Below are positions 44,890-54,713 of a stretch of 64,000 bases of DNA, in pieces. The notes below the pieces were generated by a model, which saw only the letters and a program-made list of their open reading frames with translations, searched no databases and was not told the DNA's origin. Origin of the DNA: Leptidea sinapis. Its lineage: Eukaryota; Arthropoda; Insecta; Lepidoptera; Pieridae. The stretch covers positions 11,312,001-11,376,000 of the forward strand of contig NC_066281.1 in assembly GCF_905404315.1 (NCBI RefSeq). Reading direction: 5' to 3'. Position numbers and translations under genes: made by a program. Positions within the stretch are counted from its first letter, which is position 1. The number at the start of each line of letters is the position of its first letter.

Positions 44890-46033
44890 TATTAATGTTT
44901 GATTGTGTTTTTTATGAAGTGAAACATTTATAGTTTATACTCGATTATGAAAAGATCTAAATAATTTCAAACTTAAACTATACGCTAAAGACTATAGTAC
45001 TAATGTAAATAAACAAAGAAAATGCTATTCACTAGGTACGTTCTATTAAATATTAAAGAAAGTATTATTAGTTGTTCCTTGTAATGTTTTAAATTGTTTG
45101 TGTAATGTGTGTACAATTTTTGTGTACCCACTAGATACTACCTATGCATTTTTTTATGACCTGGTAGCTGAGACCTTTAGCTCCCTACTGTAATACAAAA
45201 AAAATATGTTTTTCTTTATCTCGACTGCCGCCACTTGATCAAAAATTTACGTTTTAGCATTCCACCAGTCCATATGTACCAATTCGAGGAACATAACATG
45301 ATAGCACCGGTAAATATGGCCCAAAGACGAAATCCACACGGCCTCATACGATGTCTCGCCTTATTTTGATAAAAGGAATTGCTATTTTCCTTTGAAATCA
45401 TATTAGAATAAAAATCCGTTAAATCCGCTACATATAAGAACAAAGAAAATTGGAAGTTGGCATACAAAAGTTAACGGAAAAAGTGTGTGGGGACTGCAGT
45501 CGTTATCGGCCGCCGACGTGATAGTAAAGTGTGCAGAATTATTGTCTTTTTTTTCGAAGTTTACCAAATATGGGGTACGTAACAATATTTGGTAAGTTGC
45601 TATTTTTAATATATATCTAGACTATATTTCCAAGACACTTGAATAATTATAATAGTACGATACAAAGTTTTTTGTTGATATATGAGTGCAACTTTAAATA
45701 GTTACTTTACTTGAAAAACAATGTATGATAGTTAGCGGTCACTGGTCGCCATCTCACGATTGCGTAACGTAAGTTATCAAGCTTATAGTAATAAATTGGC
45801 CTATAGACTTGCATCCCGTGGCGCTAAATAAATAATAAAAACCTTTTAAAAAAATAATCTTGCCTTGACATTTTTAAAATATCTGTCATGGTGCCGAGTT
45901 CTGACTTGTATTTTGTTATTAAAAATTGTATTTTGAAAATTTTCACCTACTAATATTATTAATTTAATATTTTTTTACATAATATGTATATCTACAGATT
46001 ATATTATTAAAGATACTAACGAATAAGTGTGAT
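44890..46033. promoter_or_regulatory. Head-to-head intergenic space (MPN-domain gene / Rab-like gene)
   Basis: 1.1 kb between two divergent start codons, with no recognised transposon and including the micropeptide frame. Likely holds both promoters; no specific motif is claimed. Confidence 0.5.
45216..45401 (-). CDS. Possible 61-residue single-pass membrane micropeptide
   Basis: ATG at 45401 begins MISKENSNSFYQNKARHRMR. A hydrophobic segment (LWAIFTGAIMLCSSNWYIWT) follows, then a basic tail MLKRKFLIKWRQSR and TAA. The layout, with a basic N-flank, one helix and a basic C-tail, is that of small mitochondrial or ER membrane proteins; I do not recognise the family. It sits alone in the head-to-head space between the MPN-domain and Rab-like genes, clear of transposons. 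Could be chance; no RNA evidence here. Confidence 0.42.
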   Translation of the reverse strand: MISKENSNSFYQNKARHRMRPCGFRLWAIFTGAIMLCSSNWYIWTGGMLKRKFLIKWRQSR

Positions 46034-46213
46034 ATGGCTATAGTGAAAACCCCAGTTTTAAAAGTAATCTTGTGTGGTGAATATGGAGTAGGCAAAAGCT
46101 CAATTTTCCGAAGGTTTATTAATAATACTTTTGTTCATAATTGTGACCGTAGGTCCACATTAGGACTGGATCACTTTGAGAAAACGTATCAAATCGGTGA
46201 CAAAGAAGTCAAG
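46034..46213 (+). CDS. Rab-like GTPase exon 1
   Basis: MAIVKTPVLKVILCGEYGVG, P-loop and switch I (RRSTLGLDHF); donor GTAAAA. Confidence 0.9.
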
Positions 46214-46842
46214 GTAAAATCCAACTTTAATTTAATTAAATAAAGTTTATATCGATTTTGTACGGTTTATATTTTTTTGTTTTAGTTACAACTATGGGAT
46301 ACTGGTGGAATGGAGAGAATTGCATCTGTAACCTCAAGCTATTATAAATTTGCAGAAGCAGCAGTATTAGTGTTTTCTTTGGACAATATTTCGTCATTCC
46401 ATGTACTTAGCCAACATTTATTGGATATAGTTACTTATGCAGAAAACGCGAAAATCTTTTTGTGTGGTAATAAGTCTGATCTGGAAGGTACTTCACCTCA
46501 AGTAACAGATGCTGATATTGAGACTTTTTGGTAAGAGTTGTTTTAAGCTTCTATTATAATTAATATCTATGTCTCCGCTATTAATTCTAATGTAATTTAA
46601 TATGTTTTTGATAATTTTTCTAATGTACTAATATTCATTGCAGTGAACAATGTCATAATCTGATAAGCACCACTTACAAGGTATCATGTAAATCGGGAAA
46701 GGGGCTTGAAGAAATGTTCCATGATATTGCTTTACAGCTTGTTGAATGTAACAGATCTAGAATAGAGCTGCAAGCATTAGATCATAATAGCTTTAAGATA
46801 TCTCCCCCTGCGGAACCCGAAGAACCACCTTGCAGCTGTTGA
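46034..46842 (+). CDS. Atypical Rab-like small GTPase
   Basis: Exons 46034-46213, 46286-46530, 46644-46842; 207 residues, all in phase. G1 GEYGVGKSS (15-23), G3 WDTGGMER (64-71), G4 GNKSD (121-125), G5-like SCKSGKG, C-terminal CSC for double prenylation, so a membrane-associated trafficking GTPase. The G3 motif lacks the canonical Gln: Met69 replaces it and Gly67 replaces Ala, predicting slow intrinsic hydrolysis. The RabX6-like Rabs of flies are my closest recollection, not verified. Exon 1 ends at VK|GTAAAA and exon 3 begins after TTGCAG. Confidence 0.9.
46286..46530 (+). CDS. Rab-like GTPase exon 2
   Basis: LQLWDTGGMERIASVTSSYY to DADIETF; holds switch II and the NKSD base-recognition motif; TTTTAG acceptor, GTAAGA donor. 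Confidence 0.92.
46644..46842 (+). CDS. Rab-like GTPase exon 3
   Basis: CEQCHNLISTTYKVSCKSGK to EPEEPPCSC and TGA; ends with a CxC prenylation signal. Confidence 0.92.
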
Positions 46843-47082
46843 CCTACTTATATTTATATCTTGAATATTATACTGAATCTCATGTACTTTTTTTTAGTGC
46901 TTTGTGTCAAAGTGTTAATATTATCTTTGAATGTATAGCTTTATCTAATTATTGTTATTTATGTGCCTTTGTTATGTTACCAATTAAAACATGGTCCCAC
47001 TCTTTTGCAAAAAAATAAAATAGTTGGGAAAGCAGCAAACATATACATACATTTTAGACATTGAATAATTGGAACATTATTT

Positions 47083-47165
47083 TTTATGGAATAGGAGGCC
47101 AAATTATCTTACAACACCATCACAGGAGTGTTGCCTGCCTTTTAAAAATGTACACACTTTGAATT
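47083..47165 (-). mobile_element. LINE-A copy A9 (short 3' relic)
   Basis: TTTTTATGGAATAGGAGG, AACACCATCACAGGAGTGTTG and a TTTAAAAATGTACACACTTT remnant match the LINE-A 3' end. Just beyond the Rab-like gene. Confidence 0.65.
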
Positions 47166-49237
47166 CCCAAGAATAGTCTTTAATTAATTTAAACAAATGA
47201 TAATGCATGTACTATGTAGATTAAGGCCAGTTCTTTTTTATATATTTATTATTTATAAATTATTTCAATATTATAATATGTATAAACAAAATGAGAGTCA
47301 TGTATTAATCATATGACAATTGTTTGTATTATTTCTTAATTATAAAATTTGTTGTACATACCTATTATAGTATAATGTAGATAACTCTTTAAAAAATTAC
47401 ATCTTTCTTAACCTGTATCTAAAGTCTAGATGGCATTTATATGTATTTTATAATCAGTGCAATGTATTATGAATGAACAATGTATTAAAATATCTAATAT
47501 CATAATATGAGTTGAGCCTGTATTTTATGTTCTGACAGTACAGAGGGTTTTTTTATGCATTAGAGAGGCAGCTTCTGCACTTGGTGCTTCATAAAGGCAC
47601 GACATCACTCCGAACGGCTCCTGAACTCTCAAAAATCCACTTGTGAATGTCAAAACGATCGAACCTCTTCGCGCGGCTCATCCGGTCGGTGCAGCATGCT
47701 CGTGAGTGTGAAAACCAGGCGGTACAACGCGGCATGCCATCGCGCCGAGCCGTTTGTCCCGCTCGTGAATGAGAAAACCCGCGCGCCACATGTCTTGTAC
47801 CACTTCGAGTTGTTGGATAATACGCACGGTTGCACACTGCATCATCAGAGTGTATTATATTCTTTGCTGCATAGTGATGAGTAATCGGGAATTCGTAATT
47901 AAGTTTATTTCGAAATTTAGGGAATTACATTGTTTGTCGCAAAATGTTGTTCTGTATATAATAAATTAAATGTCTTTTATGAATTTCTCAATAATATATC
48001 ATAACATCAAGAATTATTTCGTAAAATATGCACCTTGTTGGTCTAATGAAAATTGGAAATAAAAATAATTGTTTGAACGAAATCTGGCCGTATAAAGTGG
48101 ATAAAATTTGCGCCCAAATGAGTCGATTACAAACAAACTTAAGATTTATCAATCTACATAAATAATATTATCTATCTAATATTATAATCTGATATAGTTA
48201 ACAACTGTAGTAAATCTACCAATTATAGTTAGTTAAGATTTAGTTTAAGTTAATTTTGACCTCCTAAGAAAGTTAGAAAGAAATGTAAAAATTCTAATTA
48301 GTTATTTCATTTGAAACTATTCTTTCAATTTGATTTCTGAACGACGGGGGACACATCAAAGGAAAAACAAAATCGTTGTTTTTGTTTAATTCCGAGCATT
48401 TTCATATTTATTCACCTTTTAAACCTTCTCTGGACTTATACAAATAATTCAAGACGAAAATTAGCTAAATCGGTCAAGCCGTTCTCGAGTTTTAGGGAAA
48501 CTAACGAACAGCAATTCATTTTTAAATATATACAAGGTGAAACTAAATGGGTATACTATGCTTTGAACCAGACATTCCTTAGGTCATCTCTAATGACTAT
48601 GTGAAGTCAAAAATGAATTAGGATTATAATTTAATACAATATTTAAAGTGCTAAGTTTTCGCAAAAACTATGATTCCCTCAACCCTAATCAGCTGTTTTT
48701 TTGAACTCTCTTTGACCTTAAACAGATGAAAAACGTAGATGTGACATAATAGTAAAATGCCTACGATTCATTGTAGCTGTGAAGCAATTTGTGTTCTCAT
48801 TTTGCCATGAAGACAAAGTTATTTTGTATGTGCATTTGCTTTAGCTGACATTGAAATACTTCTAAATTTGTATTTACTGTAGTTATGTACTACCCAATAA
48901 AGATTTTTTTAATTCTAATCTTATTATGAGACTTTGTTATGTTATTATTTACTCTGATTTCCGCGAGTGTTACAAATTTAAATAAAACACGTTTAAAAGA
49001 TAAAAACTAGTGTAAATGTAACTGTGTTTTTATATTTTGTGTTTTTTTAAATATCTTAGGTTGAAAAGATCGGCCTGTCTGCGTTAATACTCTTTGAATT
49101 GTGCTTTGAAACACGATATTTACTGCTCTGTGTGTGTGTGTAAATGTCTATTCTAAAGGCATATACACATACTTCAATGTAGAATTATTTGAAGTTTCCT
49201 TCAAGTTACATTGAAAATAATTCCAAATTTGTAATTG

Positions 49238-49375
49238 TAGATTATGGGTACCACAACGGCACCTTTTTCTGCCGTGAAGCAAAAATGTGTAAGCATTATT
49301 ATGGTTTGGTCTGAATGGCACTGTAGCTGTTCTTATTACTGGGCAAATGAGTCTTGACATTTTAATTCAAAAATG
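49238..49375 (-). repeat. Repeat B, copy B7 (partial)
   Basis: GATTATGGGTACCACAACGG to ACTGGGCAAATGAGTCTT, inverted and diverged; only the middle third is present. Confidence 0.75.
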
Positions 49376-50339
49376 TTTTATCCAATAAAGATAATTCTAA
49401 TAGACTCCTATTAAGAAATTGTTCTTCACGGATTTTTTTTGTCAAATATGGATATCTTTGACCATCCTCATATTAATAATATGTACTCCATTCCCGGACC
49501 GGGTTTTGTACCCGGCCTGGGTATGGAATGGGGCAGTTATTGAGTTTTTCGTAGGAAATTTCTCACTAGCAGCCCATAGTTCAGAAATGTAGATGCTCGC
49601 CCCCTATTACGCGGGAATTAAACATAGTGAAACGTGGGTGGAAAAAATACACCTCTAACCCTTCAGGAATACAGACGTGAAACTGTGTTAATGTTATGCA
49701 ATTTCTTATTTTGTTTATTTGTTTCAATAACAGGAAGTAAAAAAAGGAATGAATAATAACATAGACACAAGCCACATTTCATGTAGTGTGCATACTCCTT
49801 AATCATAGATTATTGTTTATATTTAAGTCTATAGGTAGGTGACCTCATTCTGTTTATAAACAAAGGCCCCGCCTAAAACTGGCAGTCTCTTTAAATTTAG
49901 GGTTGTCTAAGAAAAGAAATTGAAAAATAATATTTTTATTTCGTAGGGAAGTCTTTCTTTTATTTTTATTTATTTATTAAAACTTAAACATCACCATACT
50001 ATTGCATATGACCCAAATAACGTACCATTGAAGGGATGTTATACCCTTTCTGGTTCACGTTGTATAGATATATATATTATATGAGTTATTGGAAATTTGT
50101 GTGTGTATAGTTCGGTATCTTCAACAGCCAGTCTTTACACCATTTTTTTCTTTATTAAGTATATACAAACAACTATGGCAGTTGTATAAAACTCATCATC
50201 CGAATCAAAACTCATTTTTCAAAAGGGAAATTATTGATACGAAAGCACCGACCGCTAGTGTTGATGTATATACGAATTGGCATGGCGCGATGGCGCGCCC
50301 GTGAGTGTGGTAATTTTTTATACAACGCTCCAAATAATA

Positions 50340-50615
50340 ATAATATTGACACACTTTTTACACAAATTATCTTGCCCCAAGTTAAGCACATATAGCCTGT
50401 GTTATGGGCTACAAGACAATGATATATTTAATACATACTTAATCATACATATATTCATATAAATATACATAAATACATTTAAACATCCATGACTCGGAAA
50501 CAAACATCTATATTCATCATATAAATGCTTGCACCTACCGGGATTCGAACCCGGGAGCTCTAGCTACTACCTACTGGTAGGGTCGCTAACCACTCGGCTA
50601 TACAGGTTGTCGTGG
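50340..50615 (-). repeat. tRNA-derived SINE, copy T3
   Basis: Inverted full copy: tail TTATCTTGCCCCAAGTTAAG at the left, tRNA-like head ending near 50612. The uninterrupted body defines the empty site used for the T2 insertion. Confidence 0.85.
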
Positions 50616-50924
50616 CGTGCCCGTGAATGGGGGGCTAAGTCTGCATACAGACTTTCTATCTCCAAATGTTCGATGTCTAACATCATGCAGTCCATGCTGC
50701 GGGAAATCTTATAATAAGAATTCTCCTTGAAAGATGTAAAGTATACACAATTTTACTTTTTAAGAGAAAACTCAATAGAATAAACAAAGTTCTTCTTGCA
50801 CTGGTCAAAAATTTCAAACATCTCAAGTTCTTTACCGCATAGCAGAAAAGCTATATAGTTATTGAGTCTCACTTAAATTTCACTGATTATGGCGGCAACA
50901 TAGGGCGGGTCGTTGCCTTCCCTT

Positions 50925-52089
50925 TTTTTCTGGAATAGGAGGACAAACGAGCGTACGGGTCACCTGGTGTTAAGTGATCACCGCCGCCCACATTATCACT
51001 ATCAATCACAAGAGCGTTGCCGGCCTTTAAGGAAGGTGTACGCGCTTTTTTTGAAGGTACCCATGTCGTATCGTCCCGGAAACACCGCACAAGGAAGCTA
51101 ATTCCACAGCTTTGTAGTACCTGCAAGAAAGCTCCTTGAAAACTGCACTTTGGAGGACCGCCACACATCCAGATGGTGGGGATGATATCCTAACTTGTGG
51201 CGTGTCGTGCGAAGGTGAAATTCGGCGGCAGGAATCAGGTAAAACAGTCTTCGGAACACTCCCCGTGATAAATGCGGTAGTAGACACACAATGAAGCGAC
51301 GTCTCTACGCAACGCCAAATGATCCAGCCGTTCACAGAGCACTGGGTCCCCGACAATTCGAGCACGCTGCACGCTGTCAAAAGGATGGAGCTTATACTGG
51401 GTGCGCCAGACCAGAGTTGGCTGCAATACTCCATGTGAGGCCGGACCTGCGCTAGAATGTGGGCCGGCTTGAAGTATTGCCGTGCTCTATTGATGAAGCC
51501 CAGCTTCTTCGAAGTGAAATTGGCTTTTCACTCCAAATGGCCACGGAATAGGCAACCGCTCGAGATTTCGAGACCCAGTATTCCGATACTAGGCGAGGCT
51601 TTAAGGGAAGTGTTGCCGAAGAGCGGTGATACGAAAAATGTTTTTTCTTTTAGTGGTAAACGCGCAAACTTGAGTCTTCTGGGGGTTACAAGTTTCTCCC
51701 GGCACTGGTCGACGTTTTCCCGAGAGACCTGCATGGCCCGTGTATACGGCATCACCAGTGCTGTCGTCTGCATAGCAATGTTATGTTGGAGGTGACCAAC
51801 ATGTCATTGATATGCAGAAGAAACAGCGTGGGAGATAGCACACAGCCTTGGGGCACTCCAGCGTTCACGGGCTTGGGATTCGAGCAAAAATCGTCGACAA
51901 CGACTTGTATGCTGCGCCCAGTGAGGAAGCTGGAGGTCCACTGCATAAGCTCTCGGGAAGCCCAAATGATGGAAGTTTTGAGAAGAGCGCCCTGTGCCAT
52001 ACACGATCAAAGGCCTTCGCTATATCCAGGCTAACTGCCAGGCCTTCCCCCTTGCTTTCAATAGCCGCCGCCCATCTATGTGTTCCAGG
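50925..52089 (-). mobile_element. LINE-A copy A7
   Basis: Inverted, from within reverse transcriptase (RWAAAIESKGEGLAVSLDIA, AGVPQGCVLSPTLF) to the 3' tail. Stops and deletions in several places. At its inner (5') end it abuts mariner sequence at a TA dinucleotide (52090-52091). Confidence 0.9.
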
Positions 52090-53185
52090 TACGAGGGCGG
52101 AACTGAAAGTTTCGGGAATCAAGGAAGTGACACAACATTACTATTTAAAAATGTATTTATTGCTTTTCGAAGTATTCTCCGCGAAATTTGACACATTTTT
52201 CCATACGATGGAACCAATAGTTGAAGCAACCATTCCATTCGGAAGTTGGGGCTTCTTCAGGTGATGAAAATCTCTGACCACGCAATTTATTCTTTATTTT
52301 AGGGAAAGTATAGAAATCATTAGGGCTTAGGTCGGGGCTGTACGGCGGATGGTCTAATAATTCTATGTTTTCTTACTCTAAAAACTCTTTTGTTCTGTGC
52401 GCGGTGTGAGAACTCGCATTGTCGCGATGGAGGATAATGCGGCGGTTGCAGTTCTCTTTACGGAGTTCAGAAACGACCTGTGGCAAACAAATGCTAGCAT
52501 ACCAGTCTGCATTAACCGTTCTTTGTCCCTCAAGATGAATAGTCGCAACATGGCCGGGTTTGAGACAAACGTGGCCACCATTTTTTTTGCAATACTCCAT
52601 GAACGAACAATTTTTGTTGGCTTTAACTCGTGGCAGTTTCGGGTTCGTACGCGTATATCCAGGATTCGTCACCTGATACGATGTTGGAATCCTGCGTGGA
52701 ATCTTTCGAGAGTTCTGGCGCACCAAGTAACGCGAGCCGCTTTTTGCTCTTCACAGAGCAAATGCGGTATCCATCGGGAAAACAACTTTTTTAAACCTAA
52801 CTGTTCATGCAAGATTATTTGTATTTGACTCATGCCAATGTCTAAAGTTGCCTGAATTTCGCGGTATGTCACATGTCGATCTTCCTCAATCAGCTTACGC
52901 ACAGCATCAACGTTTTCTTTGGTTACTGCAGTTTTTGGACAACCTTGACGGGGATCATCACTGAGCTTGACACGTCCACGTTGAAATTCAGCAAACCAGC
53001 GATAAATTGTGATTTTGGATGGGGCTTCATCACCAAATGCAGAAATCATCCGATCAACACACTGTTTTTGTGTTAAACCACTTCGAAAGTCATAATAAAT
53101 CATCGCTGTAGAATTTTCTTGAGTCAATTCCATTTTCTCAACGAATAAACAAGTTTGAAGAGACCTTGTGACAAGACCGAACAAA
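52090..53185 (-). mobile_element. mariner element, 5' end missing
   Basis: The 3' terminus reads TACGAGGGCGGAACTGAAAG at 52090, with the expected TA. No matching inverted terminus is visible on the 53185 side, where LINE-A sequence (CACCGCACAAGGAAGCCCAT, 53205-53235) begins instead. So the element is truncated or rearranged. Confidence 0.78.
52157..53133 (-). pseudogene. mariner transposase pseudogene
   Basis: Starts MELTQENSTAMIYYDFRSGL at 53133 and ends RGEYFEKQ at 52157. A helix-turn-helix N-terminus (DIGMSQIQIILHEQLGLKKL) and all three catalytic acid regions survive (SGDESWIYAYEPE, LHRDNASSHTAHRTK, YSPDLSPNDFYTFPK), spread over frameshifts near 52700 and 52640 and a stop after KEFLE. D,D34D mariner type; inactive. 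Confidence 0.9.
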
Positions 53186-53699
53186 TACCGACCGAAAACC
53201 TGGAAACACCGCACAAGGAAGCCCATTCCACAGCTTGGTCGTATATGGAAGAAAGTCTTTGAAAACCACACCGGAGAAACGGTTACTATGTTAAAGACTA
53301 CCAGAATAGCTAGTTGGTTCTCTTCTATAAAGAAGACAAAAATATCAAAGTTAGCATTCAGTGCTCAATAAGTGTTTGCCCAATTGAAATAATAATGAAT
53401 AAGTTGGATATTAAAACCACGTTAATAATGTTTAATAGTTTAATGTAGCTATATAATTACACAAAGAAAATTGATCCGTTATTTTACATATTCAATATGC
53501 AGATAGCTTCTATTAAGAATATCACATTTTATAAATGACATTTAACATTACATCAGCTACACTTAAGATCTGCTATAGGTGCAATTAGCCAAGACAATAT
53601 AGAAAATAATTTAATGATGTGTTCTTGATCATTCTTTCTCACTCACACCTTATTGCTATCTACAGTATGACTGATGAGACACAATATTTATCTGTATAT

Positions 53700-53862
53700 T
53701 ATATATACTGAAAATGGTATTTGTTTGAGGCTCTTTCAAACCTAAACCACTGATCGTATCGACATGAAACCACCACCATTCGATGCGAAACTTTCGAATT
53801 CCAACGTTCCTTCATTAATTTATTTCCTTTTAAAATTCACCCAGCGAAGCGGGCACAGCTAG
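53700..53862 (+). mobile_element. Helitron-like fragment, intact 3' end
   Basis: 3' end CCCAGCGAAGCGGGCACAG followed by CTAG (53859-53862) and T; the hairpin GC-rich arms are typical. The 5' end is not resolved. Inverted relative of 8235-8450. Confidence 0.65.
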
Positions 53863-54559
53863 TATCTTATATAAGAACAACACTAAGGAGAGTTATACTT
53901 GATTCTCTTTCTTATTATGTAATAAACAATGGTAAGGCCAACAAGACGGAATAAAGAATGTAAACAAAGTTTCAGGGGTTCAAAACATATTTAAATGAAT
54001 AAATTATATACAAATTATGGATTCCCTATTCTAATCGCTGTTATTAGATAAAGATGATTTGCCGAAAGAGACTGAATCAGCCGTATTTATGGCAATATAA
54101 CTCAGTAACAGTCCGTTTGTTTACACATCTTGTCTCGATGGCCTTAATATAGTTATTAAATTTCCCTATAAAAGTAAATTAAACATCCCCATATTTTTTC
54201 GTTAGGCGCAAGCCTTCCAGTTCTCTACTTTCGCTCGCGCCGCGAAATGTGAACATGCGTTTCGTAATTTACTTAACTTTTGTTTAAGTTTACTAAGTGT
54301 TCAATTTATATTTAATTTAATGTAATTTTTTCTTTACATATGACCGCCAAATATCATGTTCTCAATTATGATTATTATCTCACCAAACATGCTGTATGTT
54401 CACACACGCAATCTGTACTAAATTAATAACATTCGATTGAGGTGCGGAATCGCAGGCGAAAGCTAGTGTTACTTTTTTGCTAACTGTACTGCTGTAATTG
54501 CAAATACTAATCGCAATTTAAAGTTATTTTCGCTATTGAATAGGCTTATATAGTGGTGT

Positions 54560-54713
54560 TTAATGTTGAGACCATTGTATATTTTTTATATCGATTCCTT
54601 CTTGTACCATTTCCCACAGTGGACTCATCTCCCTCAACCGTATGACATGTTTTATTGTTTTATCAGATGTGTAATCCACTTCTTCAATTGTTGTAAATCT
54701 TCCAAGGCCAAAT
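54560..54713 (-). CDS. NFS1: NFS1 exon 8 (C-terminus)
   Basis: FGLGRFTTIEEVDYTSDKTI to IDIKNIQWSQH and TAA; matches the conserved C-terminal tail that contacts ISCU in the family. Confidence 0.95.

Larger units (their letters stand above)
46843..54559. other. Intergenic region between the Rab-like gene and NFS1
   Basis: Contains LINE-A9, B7, SINE T3, LINE-A7 with mariner, and a Helitron piece. 47589-47884 is an unusually CpG-rich patch with repeated CTCGTGAGTGTGAAAACC-like phrases, function unknown. 47885-49230 and 53280-53690 are AT-rich without recognised features. A GTAGGGAAGTC region near 49945 shows nothing definite. Confidence 0.55.

Noticed and set aside
49488..49535. Palindrome with CCCGG arms as a regulatory site
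   Set aside because: Imperfect inverted repeat of uncertain extent; no gene nearby that it would control.
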